A model generated the notes under the pieces. It did no database searches. It saw nothing but the letters and a program-made list of their open reading frames with translations, and had not been told where the DNA came from. DNA of 51,923 nucleotides from an uncultured Pseudomonadota bacterium (GTDB lineage Bacteria; Myxococcota_A; UBA796; SXON01), in NCBI GenBank assembly GCA_903844155.1, contig CAIMSU010000218.1, positions 1 to 51,923 on the forward strand. The letters run 5' to 3'. The position numbers and the translations under genes are program-made. Positions 24,458 to 31,799 of this stretch are shown here, one piece after another. Numbering within the stretch: position 1 is the stretch's first letter; each line of letters starts with the position of its first letter.

Positions 24458-26662
24458 ATGCCTGACTCCACCGCCACCGTCGGCCTCTCCATCCCCCGCG
24501 CAGACGGCCCCGCCAAGGTCACCGGCGCGGCGCTGTACTGCGACGATCTGCGGCCAGAGGGCTGCTGGTACGGCGCCACGGTGCGCTCCGAGCGCGCCCA
24601 CGCGCGGATCCTCGCGGTCACGCTCGACCCCGCGTACGACTGGACGGACATCGTCCTCGTCACCGCGAAGGACATCCCCGGCGAGAACATCCTCGCGCTG
24701 ATCACGGACGATCAACCTGTGCTCTGCGACGGGTTGACGCGCCACGTCACCGAGCCCATAGCGCTCGTCGCGGCGCCGACACGCGATCAGGCGCTCGCGG
24801 CGGTCAAGAAGGTGCGCATCACCTACGAAGACCTCCCGTACAACCTCGATCCCGAGCTGGCCGAGGGCCACGCCCAGCACATCTACGGTCCGAAGGATGC
24901 CTCGTCGAACGTCTTCAAACGCATCACCATCTCGCGGGACGGGCCTTTGCGCGCGACGAAGTCCCGCCATGTACACGAGGGCACGTACACGGTCGGCTTG
25001 CAGGAGCAGCTCTACATCGAGCCGCAGGGGATCATCGCGATCCCGGCCTCCCCAGAAAACGGGCCTTTGCTCACGATCGTCGGCTCGATGCAGTGCCCGT
25101 ACTACATCGACAAGGCGCTCAAGCGCGTGCTCGGGCACCACGACTACCACGTGATCCAGGCGGCCACGGGCGGCGGGTTTGGTGGCAAGGAGGAGTACCC
25201 AAGCATGGTCGCGGCCCATGCGGCGTTGCTCGCACTGAAGGCAAAGCGACCGGTCAAGCTCGTCTATCGGCGCGACGAAGACCTGCGGGCGACGACGAAG
25301 CGGCACCCCGCGCGGTTCACGATCAAGTCGACCTGCGACGCCGAAGGCTTCCTGCTGGACTGGAAGGTCGACCTGCTTTTTGACGGCGGCGCCTACAACA
25401 CCCTTTCGCCGGTTGTTTTATCGCGCGGCATCCTCCACGCGACCGGGCCGTACCGCGCGGACCGCGTCTACATGACCGGCCGCGTCGTCGCCACCAACAC
25501 ACCCCCGAATGGCGCCTTTCGGGGCTTTGGCGCCCCACAAGCCCAGTTCGCGGTTGAGCGGCACATGGACCTCATCGCCCGCAGCCTGGCCATCGACCCC
25601 GTCCTCCTCCGTCGCAAGAACATGTTTCGCGATGGCGACCTCACGGCGACCGGCCAGACCCTCTCCGACACAGGCGCCAGCGCGGTCCTGGAGGCAGCGC
25701 TCAACGCGGCTGCAGCGCCCCTGCCCGTCCCCGTCAGCGTCCCCGGGGCGCGCGGAGCCCGGACGTCACCCGGACAAGGCCTCGCGCTGGTCTTCCACGG
25801 CTGCGGCTTCACGGGCAACGGCGAGGCGGCGATCCGCGGATCCGTCACCCTCGAAGCCCGAAAGGGCGAGATCCTGGTCCTGACCGGGTCGACGGACATC
25901 GGCCAGGGCACGGACACCATCTTTCCGCAGATCGTCGCGACCGAGCTTGGGATTCCGCTCGACCGTGTCAAAATGGCGCCACACGACACCGCCCTCGTGC
26001 CGGACAGCGGTCCCACGGTCGCCTCGCGCACGGCCATGGTCGTCGGCGGTGTCACCCAGATCGCCGCGCGTAAGCTCGGGGATCAGCTTGGCGCTCGCGG
26101 TGACGAGCTGTGTGTTGTGTTGGATCGCCTGTCCGCGCCCGTCCGCGCGACACACCAGTACGAGGACGACGGCACGCACCCCTGGAACACCGAGACCTAC
26201 GAGGGCGACGCCTACCCAACCTACGGATGGATGTGTGCCATCGTCGACCTGGACGTGGACCTCGACACCGGCGAGGTGCGCTACCACCGCCTCGTCACCG
26301 CCACGGACGTCGGCAAGGCGCTGAATCCCGTGCTTGCGACGGGGCAGATCGAGGGTGGCGCGCTCCAGGCCCTCGGTTGGGCGACGAGCGAGGAGGTCGT
26401 CCTCGACAAGTACGGGTGCATGCGGAATAATCGGCTCACCAACTACATCATCCCCACGTCTGCCGACGCGCCGGAGCTGATCACGCGGCTGGTCGAGATC
26501 CCCTACGCAGGCGGCCCCTTCGGCGCCAAGGGCATCGGCGAGATCCCGATGGACGCGCCCGCAGCCGCCGTTGCCCAGGCGATCGAGCGCGCCACTGGGC
26601 GGGTCCTCAACCGGTTGCCGATGACGCCGGAGCGGGTGCTGGGGCCGGCGACCACGCGGTGA
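24458..26662 (+). CDS. Xanthine dehydrogenase family molybdopterin-binding large subunit
   Basis: A 734-residue molybdenum hydroxylase large subunit. The N-terminal a/b-hammerhead domain (SIPRADGPAKVTGAALYCDD) is followed by the Mo-cofactor domains with ATGGGFGGKEE, GAFRGFGAPQAQF, the ACES-type turn DIGQGTDTIF and, near the C terminus, GAKGIGE, which carries the catalytic Glu. Partners normally needed, a [2Fe-2S] subunit and often an FAD subunit, are not adjacent; the only ferredoxin-like subunit in the window belongs to the IorB operon at 41060. Substrate is unknown; the soluble N terminus with no Tat signal distinguishes it from the IorB paralogue. Confidence 0.93.
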   Translation: MPDSTATVGLSIPRADGPAKVTGAALYCDDLRPEGCWYGATVRSERAHARILAVTLDPAYDWTDIVLVTAKDIPGENILALITDDQPVLCDGLTRHVTEPIALVAAPTRDQALAAVKKVRITYEDLPYNLDPELAEGHAQHIYGPKDASSNVFKRITISRDGPLRATKSRHVHEGTYTVGLQEQLYIEPQGIIAIPASPENGPLLTIVGSMQCPYYIDKALKRVLGHHDYHVIQAATGGGFGGKEEYPSMVAAHAALLALKAKRPVKLVYRRDEDLRATTKRHPARFTIKSTCDAEGFLLDWKVDLLFDGGAYNTLSPVVLSRGILHATGPYRADRVYMTGRVVATNTPPNGAFRGFGAPQAQFAVERHMDLIARSLAIDPVLLRRKNMFRDGDLTATGQTLSDTGASAVLEAALNAAAAPLPVPVSVPGARGARTSPGQGLALVFHGCGFTGNGEAAIRGSVTLEARKGEILVLTGSTDIGQGTDTIFPQIVATELGIPLDRVKMAPHDTALVPDSGPTVASRTAMVVGGVTQIAARKLGDQLGARGDELCVVLDRLSAPVRATHQYEDDGTHPWNTETYEGDAYPTYGWMCAIVDLDVDLDTGEVRYHRLVTATDVGKALNPVLATGQIEGGALQALGWATSEEVVLDKYGCMRNNRLTNYIIPTSADAPELITRLVEIPYAGGPFGAKGIGEIPMDAPAAAVAQAIERATGRVLNRLPMTPERVLGPATTR

Positions 26663-26804
26663 TCGGGCAAGAGCGCGACCGCAGTCGCCCTTCTCGGCGG
26701 CGCTCGATTGCCTCGCCGCTGCCAGAAGCGTGACCGGCGACATCGGGACCGCGGTGCCTCCACAGCGGCAAGGGGACTGATTGACGGCGGTCGACGCGTG
26801 AGCG

Positions 26805-27128
26805 ATGTCGGTTCGCTCCGCACCAACCGCCGCGATCCGCGCGGGGGCCAGCGCCAGCAATGGCCCGCCTTTCGCCCTCTTCGACCCGATCCTCCACCCG
26901 TCCGACCTCAGCGCCATCGGCAAGCTCGACCTCGCCATCGGGCTGTGCTGGGTCCCGATCACCGTGACCTCGGCGTGGTTGGCTCGGCGCGGGGCTCGGA
27001 TCGAGGTGGGCGACTCCGCGAACGTCCGAACGCTCCCCGCGACCTTCGTTCGCGTGTGCGCGCTGGGGGCACCGCTGACGTTCGCGCTCGGTTTTGGCGT
27101 TGGCGCCAGGCTGGTCTGGCGCGGGTAG
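26805..27128 (+). CDS. Small membrane protein, unknown
   Basis: A 107-residue protein with two hydrophobic segments (about 44-60 and 83-103) and a short polar loop. Third codon positions are strongly GC-rich in this frame, which supports coding. No family is recognised. It begins in the gap after the molybdenum hydroxylase gene (26663-26804, where only a small hairpin, GCGAC/GTCGC at about 26675, is visible) and ends 42 bases before the truncated PIN gene on the other strand. Its insertion may have removed that gene's 3' half. Confidence 0.5.
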   Translation: MSVRSAPTAAIRAGASASNGPPFALFDPILHPSDLSAIGKLDLAIGLCWVPITVTSAWLARRGARIEVGDSANVRTLPATFVRVCALGAPLTFALGFGVGARLVWRG

Positions 27129-27170
27129 ACGGTGGTCGGCTACGCCGGGCTGGGGTGGTGGCGGTGAAGG

Positions 27171-27479
27171 GCCGTGGCGCGCCCGGAGTTCCGCTGCTCT
27201 CGCCGCGATGGTCGCGTCGAGGTCGATGAGCCGGAAGGCCGGGTGTTGCTCCAGGATGCGTCGATAGGCGGCGGCGACATCCGGGCGGTTCAGCCTGAAC
27301 GGCTGGGTGAGCACCTCGGTCAGGGTCAATGTCGCTGCCACCGCACGAAGCTGGCCGGAGTCCAGCCGGATGCCGGCCTCCCGCATCGGCGCCCCGAATT
27401 GGGGGTGCTGCTCAATGAGGTAGATGAGCGGCGCTGAGTCGATGGCCAGAAGCTGAACACCTTGAAGCGCGGCGTTCAC
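27171..27479 (-). pseudogene. PIN-domain toxin, C-terminal half lost
   Basis: About 103 residues match the first two-thirds of a VapC-like PIN domain: LLAIDSAPLIYLIEQHP (first acidic residue), TLTLTEVLTQP (second, Glu) and the helix AYRRILEQHPAFRLIDLD up to ELRARHG. The expected continuation with the third acidic cluster (LRTPDALH-type) is replaced by unrelated Pro-rich sequence, although no stop codon occurs because the DNA is so GC-rich. It starts at GTG 27479 overlapping the antitoxin stop (GTGA), exactly as intact TA pairs here do. Likely inactive, leaving an orphan antitoxin. Confidence 0.65.
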
Positions 27480-27709
27480 GGCCGGCCGGACCACTCGTCC
27501 CGAAGCTCCTGGACGTACGCAGCAGGGTCGCTACCCGCCCAAACCTCTGCGCCCAGCCCGGACAACTCGCTAAACCGCGCCCCGGCCGGGGGCGGCCCGG
27601 CTGCCGCTGCGTCGGCGATCACGGCCAAGAGCTGCAACTGCACGTCACGGGGCAGCGAACGAACGTGCGCGTCGTAGATCTCGCGGGCGTGGCTGGATCG
27701 GGAGGTCAC
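27476..27709 (-). CDS. VapB-type antitoxin of the broken PIN toxin
   Basis: A 77-residue protein: a helical N terminus (SRSSHAREIYDAHVRSL), then LLAVIADAAA and the toxin-wrapping tail ELSGLGAEVWAGSDPAAYVQELRDEW, a motif set common in antitoxins preceding PIN toxins. GTG 27709 is chosen because TACTCT (27721-27716 on this strand) lies exactly six bases upstream, the leaderless pattern seen elsewhere here; the in-frame ATG at 27850 would lie inside repeat A. The partner toxin is truncated. Confidence 0.75.
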   Translation of the reverse strand: MTSRSSHAREIYDAHVRSLPRDVQLQLLAVIADAAAAGPPPAGARFSELSGLGAEVWAGSDPAAYVQELRDEWSGRP

Positions 27710-27715
27710 AGCCAC

Positions 27716-27721
27716 AGAGTA
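27716..27721 (-). promoter_or_regulatory. -10 element, TANNNT-N6-GTG, VapB-type antitoxin
   Basis: TACTCT followed by six bases and GTG at 27709; about 55 bases from the left edge of repeat A. Confidence 0.45.
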
Positions 27722-27774
27722 GTGCAAAGCGGGGGTTGCGTCTACACCCGCCAGGCAGGAGTCTTCGCGCCCGA

Positions 27775-28083
27775 CCCGACCGGCATTCGAGACTTGAACT
27801 CCCCCGACCCGCTCCGAAGGCCCGCAAAACCAGAAACGCCCGCTCTCCATCGCTGGAAAACGGGCGTTTGAAAGCTGGGCAGGGGCTGAGAGATCAGGTT
27901 CGAACTTTCTGCATCGCCCCGGATCCGGGGGTCAGGCTCCAAATGGAGCAGTACAAGCTGATGATCTCGGGGACGGGGGTGGAGACCCGTCGGGGTCCGG
28001 TGCCGATTGGAACGTGTGCTGGACATATCGCGGTGGTGGCGGAGGCGGGGGTGCCGAGGTGCAAGACCGCGAGGACGGATCGG
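27775..28083 (-). repeat. 309-bp TA-array repeat, copy A
   Basis: One of three full copies (A, B 30496-30804, C 31463-31771), about 90% or more alike and collinear, plus partial copy D at 33227-33327. Read on the minus strand it holds, in order: an imperfect GGACCCC-type hairpin, a GCTCC/GGAGC hairpin with loop AAAT, a CCCCGG/CCGGGG hairpin, a TTCGAAC word resembling a tRNA T-loop, GCCCCTGCCC (identical to the tRNA-Trp 3' end and flank), a terminator-like stem AAACGCCCG/CGGGCGTTT (27834-27842/27861-27869) with T-rich tail, and a TTCAAGTCTCG word. The layout suggests a structured minus-strand RNA. No transposase or terminal inverted repeats are seen. Copy A differs from B and C in its GGATCC loop and a few bases at the right end. 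Confidence 0.85.
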
Positions 28084-28129
28084 CGTCCGCCGGTTCAGGC
28101 GTGACGCGCACAGCGGTTAGAAGGATGAG

Positions 28130-28597
28130 ATGAGCCTCGACGACTGGCTTCGCAGGCGCTTGGAGCCGGCCAACTTCATCTTCGATCACGACGACCCCGA
28201 CGGTCCCTTCGCGGGTGCTGTCGAGTTCGTATTGTCCGACGCGGTCCGTAAGGGCGCGACGGCGATCCGCCTCGTTGACGAGGGTGATGGCGTGGGTATG
28301 CTGGTCGTCTACACCATCGACGGTGTGGATCACCCAATCACGCGGCAGCCTCGCCTGCTCCACGTCGCGATGGTGCGTCGGTTGGCGGTCTTGGCGCGGA
28401 GTTCTTACCGACGCGTCCCGAGGGTCTGCGTGCTCACCCGGGTGGTGGATCGGCCCGGCGCCGAGCCAGTCACCGCCCGCTACGATTACCGGGTCGGCCT
28501 GCCCGACACGCTCAGCCCCATCGTCATCACGCTCACTCCCAAGACCGCCAGGACCGATCGAGCGCTTCCTTTATCCGGCATACTTCCGAAAACGTAA
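28130..28597 (+). CDS. Stand-alone protein resembling the GspE/PilB N2 domain
   Basis: A 155-residue protein. The segment AVEFVLSDAVRKGATAIRLV...MLVVYTIDGV aligns by eye with the N2 domain of GspE ATPases (cf. DLLNLLFATAMDRHASDIHVE...VRFRIDG in the gene at 9853), and the following LLHVAMVRRLAVLARSSYRR matches the helix after it. Catalytic ATPase motifs are absent and the ASDIH signature is degraded to ATAIR. GAAGGA six bases upstream of ATG 28130 supports the start. It sits in the first cell of the TA array, 20 bases before the AbiEi-like gene; whether it belongs to that operon is unknown. A solitary regulatory or decoy module is one guess. Confidence 0.65.
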   Translation: MSLDDWLRRRLEPANFIFDHDDPDGPFAGAVEFVLSDAVRKGATAIRLVDEGDGVGMLVVYTIDGVDHPITRQPRLLHVAMVRRLAVLARSSYRRVPRVCVLTRVVDRPGAEPVTARYDYRVGLPDTLSPIVITLTPKTARTDRALPLSGILPKT

Positions 28598-28605
28598 GGT
28601 CGTGC

Positions 28606-28611
28606 TATAAA
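28606..28611 (+). promoter_or_regulatory. -10-like TATAAA before the AbiEi-like gene
   Basis: TATAAA, then GGAAGT and GTG 28618. The GGAAG could instead act as a close ribosome-binding site. Confidence 0.35.
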
Positions 28612-28617
28612 GGAAGT

Positions 28618-29640
28618 GTGTTCGATCGCTGGAGCGCAGAAGCCCTAGTTCGCCTGCCCGCGTTGGTGGCAGACTGGCTTGGTCTGCCTGCGGACTCTGT
28701 ATCGCGACCCACGGGGGGACCCGACGATGTCACTCTCGTCGCAGGAGGTCGCCGGTTTCGGGCCGTGTTCCGTGGCACCGACGCCATCGCGACGCTCGAA
28801 GCGGCGCGCTCCGAGCTAGCGCGCGGCCCGGGCCCAGCACCACTCGACGTGCGCCTGGTCGTGCTGCCGTACGCCGGCCCGAAAGCGCGGTCATGGGCCG
28901 CCGCCAACGGCGTCTCGTGGGCGGACCTGTCCGGAAACGCCGACATTCGAGCCGACGGCCTCCGGGTCAGAATGGGGGGTGAGGCCAACAAGTTCACGCA
29001 CGCCGGGCGGCCCTCGAATGCGTTCACGCCGTCGTTCTCCCGGGTTTCCCGTGCGCTCCTCGTCGAGGCTGACCGCTGGTGGAAACAGCGAGAGCTGGCG
29101 GCGGCGACGAAGCTTCCGAGCGGGACGGTGACGAAGGCGGTCCAGCGCCTCGGCGACCTGCTCGTCACCAATGACGACGGCCAGATTCGCGCGCGCGTGC
29201 CGTCGCTCCTGCTTGACGCCTGGGCTCAGCGCTATGACTTCCGTCAACACGAGCTACGTCGCTACCACGCCGTTGGACGGAGTGGTCCGGAGGTGCTTCA
29301 AAGGGTGGCGCATGACCTTGAGCATGGCGCAGTCCCCTGGGCGGCGACCGGCCTGTCCGCCGCGTGGATGTACACGCAATCTGCCGATTTTCGGATCAAC
29401 AGCTTCTACGTCACGCAGTTTCCCAGCGAGCCGGAGTCCATGGGGCTGCGCCCGGTCGCCTCCGGGGAGAACGTCTGGCTCCTCGGCCCCCGGGACGAGG
29501 GCGTGCTGTACGGCAAGGTGCAGCAGCGCATCTGGTGCGCTCACCCCGTCCAGGTCTACCTGGACCTGCTCGCCCACCCCGAGCGTGCCAAGGAGGCGGC
29601 AGAGTCGCTGCGGTCCGAATGGATGAGGTGGCGCGAGTGA
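28618..29640 (+). CDS. AbiEi-family type IV antitoxin / transcriptional regulator
   Basis: A 340-residue protein of the AbiEi-like antitoxin group. A restriction-fold-like N-terminal domain has GVSWADLSGNADIRADGLRV (about 100-120), the DLSGN motif being typical of this group. A winged helix follows at about 140-200 (RELAAATKLPSGTVTKAVQRL), and a C-terminal domain of about 130 residues ends at MRWRE. In type IV AbiE systems this protein represses the operon and antagonises the nucleotidyltransferase toxin. Its TGA overlaps the toxin's GTG (GTGA at 29637-29640), and the toxin has the expected nucleotidyltransferase motifs, so the pair is probably a phage-abortive-infection module. Confidence 0.85.
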   Translation: MFDRWSAEALVRLPALVADWLGLPADSVSRPTGGPDDVTLVAGGRRFRAVFRGTDAIATLEAARSELARGPGPAPLDVRLVVLPYAGPKARSWAAANGVSWADLSGNADIRADGLRVRMGGEANKFTHAGRPSNAFTPSFSRVSRALLVEADRWWKQRELAAATKLPSGTVTKAVQRLGDLLVTNDDGQIRARVPSLLLDAWAQRYDFRQHELRRYHAVGRSGPEVLQRVAHDLEHGAVPWAATGLSAAWMYTQSADFRINSFYVTQFPSEPESMGLRPVASGENVWLLGPRDEGVLYGKVQQRIWCAHPVQVYLDLLAHPERAKEAAESLRSEWMRWRE

Positions 29641-30485
29641 CCTTGCCTGACGCGACCACGAAGGACGGATACCCGCTGGAGTTGGCGGTGCAGGCCCGAC
29701 GGATGAGTCTGTACGTGGCGACTGTGCTCGGCGATCTGTTGGACCAGATCGTGATCGTCGGCGGCCTGATTCCGTACCTCATCGTGGATCAGGCCGAAGC
29801 CGGGCGGGAACTGCACGTCGGGACGCGCGACCTGGACCTCGGTCTCGCGCTCGCCGTGCTCAAACAGAGTCGATACCATGAGATCGCGACAAGGCTCCGT
29901 GAGGCCGGATTCAGCCCAGCGACCAAGGGCGACACCGGGAATCGAATCCGGCAAACATGGGCATTTTCGGGTGCGAACATCACCATCGACTTTCTGATCG
30001 GTGCTGCCCGCGGGTTGCGCGGGGGCACGCTTCAGGATCTTGAGACGGACCTCGCTGCGGTGGTCACCCCGGCGCTGCCCCTGGCCTTCCTGGACAGCCT
30101 CGAGGTCGAGATTGACGATGTCACCATCCTTGGGGAGCGCGCCAAACGCACCGTGCGGGAGTGCGGCCCGGCCGCGTTCGTGGCGCTGAAGGCGCATGCC
30201 ATCCTTGGTCGAAAGAAGGATAAGGACGCCTACGACCTGGTCTACCTGCTCGCGAACTACGGCGATGGCAGCGGTCGTGACGTCATCGATCGGTATCGAC
30301 TCATCGAGCGGCATGCCGAGGCTCAAGAGGCGCTCAGGATCCTGGCGGACGAGTTCGAGACGATCGAGCACGTCGGGCCGCGGCGCCGAGCGGCCTTCCT
30401 CGGGGACGCCGGCCACGCGGGGTACAGACAGGACGCTGTCGGCGTCGTAGCTCAATTCTTGAGAGGTGTTCGCCGGGGGAAGTAA
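29637..30485 (+). CDS. AbiEii-family nucleotidyltransferase toxin
   Basis: A 282-residue protein with the minimal nucleotidyltransferase core: IVIVGG (Gly42-Gly43) followed by GTRDLDLGL (Asp65, Asp67), then NITIDFLIGAARG with a third acidic residue and LKAHAILGRKKDKDAYDLVYLL, a motif set shared by AbiEii/AbiGii toxins, which transfer nucleotides to tRNA or other RNA. GTG 29637 is chosen for its overlap with the antitoxin stop; ATG 29619 is an in-frame alternative. It ends 10 bases before repeat B. Confidence 0.87.
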   Translation: MTLPDATTKDGYPLELAVQARRMSLYVATVLGDLLDQIVIVGGLIPYLIVDQAEAGRELHVGTRDLDLGLALAVLKQSRYHEIATRLREAGFSPATKGDTGNRIRQTWAFSGANITIDFLIGAARGLRGGTLQDLETDLAAVVTPALPLAFLDSLEVEIDDVTILGERAKRTVRECGPAAFVALKAHAILGRKKDKDAYDLVYLLANYGDGSGRDVIDRYRLIERHAEAQEALRILADEFETIEHVGPRRRAAFLGDAGHAGYRQDAVGVVAQFLRGVRRGK

Positions 30486-30495
30486 GGGGTCGGAC

Positions 30496-30804
30496 TCCGA
30501 ACCGGGCATCGAGACTTGAACTCCCCGACCACCAGCAAACGCCCCGAAAATCAGAAACGCCCGCTCTCCATCGCTGGAAAACGGGCGTTTGGAGGCTGGG
30601 CAGGGGCTGAGAGATCAGGTTCGAACTTTCTGCATCGCCCCGGAGCCGGGGGGCAGGCTCCAAATGGAGCAGTACAAGCTGATGATCTCGGGGACGGGGG
30701 TGGAGACCCGTCGGGGTCCGGTGCCGAGTGGAACGCCCGCTGGACATATCGCGGTCGTGGCGGAGCCGGGAGTGCCGCGGTGCAAGAGCGCGCGGGCGGA
30801 TCGG
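30496..30804 (-). repeat. 309-bp TA-array repeat, copy B
   Basis: Second full copy; terminator-like stem at 30555-30563/30582-30590, GC hairpin CCCCGG/CCGGGG near 30640 and GCTCC/GGAGC near 30660. It separates the AbiE pair (ending 30485) from the DUF433/DUF5615 pair (starting 30864). On the plus strand an open frame beginning MEQYKLMISGTG (ATG near 30664, inside the hairpin) runs through the rest of the repeat in all three copies and stops just outside it. Confidence 0.85.
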
Positions 30805-30863
30805 CTTCGACCGCCGTGAGGCGTTGGCCCGCGATCGGGTATACGATGGCACCAGGAGCAGCC

Positions 30864-31100
30864 ATGGCCGATCTCACCCGCATCGTCGCGAACCCTGCCG
30901 TCATGATGGGAAAGCCCGTGATCCGCGGGACCCGCCTGACGGTGGAGCACATCCTCGACGAGCTGGCAGGCGGCCTCTCGCTCGCCGACCTCCTCGATTC
31001 GCATCCCCGGCTCACCGCCGCCGACGTACAGGCGGCGCTGGGCTTCGCGGCCGAGAGCGTCCGGATGGAGCGCCTGAGCACGATTCAAGTCGCATCGTGA
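30864..31100 (+). CDS. DUF433 antitoxin
   Basis: A 78-residue DUF433 protein: GKPVIRGTRLTVEHILDEL and LSLADLLDSHPRLTAADVQAAL, closer to the family consensus than the copy at 14269. AGGAG at 30854-30858 sets ATG 30864 as the start; an in-frame ATG at 30846 overlaps TATACG/TACGAT, more likely the promoter (-10 around 30840-30847). It is coupled by GTGA overlap to the toxin. It occupies the cell between repeats B and C. The protein is not a recent duplicate of the 14269 gene, so the two modules arrived separately. Confidence 0.88.
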   Translation: MADLTRIVANPAVMMGKPVIRGTRLTVEHILDELAGGLSLADLLDSHPRLTAADVQAALGFAAESVRMERLSTIQVAS

Positions 31101-31456
31101 TCCTCGCGGACGAGAACATCGTCTCGGCCGTAGTCGCGAGGCTCCGGGCCGACGGGCTGGATGTCGTGTGGATTGCCGAGGTATCGCCGTCGATCAAGGA
31201 CCCCGATGTCCTCGCCCACGCCGTCCGGGAGGGCCGCGTCCTCATCACGGACGACAAGGACTTTGGCGAGTTGGTGGTTCGGGAGTGCCGTCCACACTGT
31301 GGGGTCGTGCTGCTCCGCTTGGCGGGCATGTCACCCGCCCAACGCGCCGATCTGGTCTCCCGGTTGTTCGCCCAGTCGGGACCTGCACTCGTCGGGGCGT
31401 TCACGGTGGTGGAGCGCGACGGCCGTGTGCGGGTGAGGTCAGCGGCCAAGGGCTGA
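31097..31456 (+). CDS. DUF5615 PIN-like toxin
   Basis: A 119-residue DUF5615 protein: ILADENIVSAVVARLRADGLDV (first acidic strand), SIKDPDVLAHAVREGRVLITDDKDFGELV (second acidic strand) and VVLLRLAGMSP, with the family's length and order. Starts at GTG 31097 overlapping the antitoxin TGA. It ends 6 bases before repeat C. Presumed RNase neutralised by the DUF433 partner. Confidence 0.9.
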   Translation: MILADENIVSAVVARLRADGLDVVWIAEVSPSIKDPDVLAHAVREGRVLITDDKDFGELVVRECRPHCGVVLLRLAGMSPAQRADLVSRLFAQSGPALVGAFTVVERDGRVRVRSAAKG

Positions 31457-31462
31457 TCTCGG

Positions 31463-31771
31463 CCCGACCGGCATTCGAGACTTGAACTCCCCGATCCCCA
31501 CCCAACGCCCCGAAAATCAGAAACGCCCGCTCTCCATCACTGGAAAACGGGCGTTTGAAGGTTGTGGCAGGGGCTGAGAGATCAGGTTCGAACTTTCTGC
31601 ATCGCCCCGGAGTCGGGGGGCAGGCTCCAAATGGAGCAGTACAAGCTGATGATCTCGGGAACGGGGGTGGAGACCCGTCGGGGTCCGGTGCCGAGTGGAA
31701 CGCCTACTGGACATATCGCGGTCGTGGCGGAGGCGGGAGTGCCGCGGTGCAAGAGCACGAGGGCGGATCGG
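31463..31771 (-). repeat. 309-bp TA-array repeat, copy C
   Basis: Third full copy, with the terminator-like stem at 31521-31529/31548-31556. Its left edge CCCGACCGGCATTCGAG is shared with copy A but differs slightly in B. It separates the DUF433/DUF5615 pair from the MazF-like gene on the other strand. Relative orientation is the same in all copies. Confidence 0.85.
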
Positions 31772-31799
31772 GTCCGGCGGGCCGAGGGCTGAGGCGCGG

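Noticed and set aside
26607-27170. Continuation of the PIN frame to 26607 as a longer fusion protein
   Set aside because: Beyond ELRARHG the translation is Pro/Arg-rich without PIN motifs and runs antisense to the better-supported gene at 26805; the frame stays open only because of GC content.
27880-27920. A second tRNA in repeats A-C, suggested by TTCGAAC and the GCCCCTG end
   Set aside because: The T-stem cannot pair (GAAAG against CTGAT) and no matching 5' acceptor strand or anticodon arm is found.
27775-31771. Integron attC sites between TA genes
   Set aside because: The repeats are 309 bp and lack recognisable RYYYAAC/GTTRRRY core pairs at their ends; no IntI gene is in the window.
27775-31771. 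Composite transposon with the repeats as insertion sequences
   Set aside because: The repeats encode no transposase, have no terminal inverted repeats, and I see no target-site duplications.
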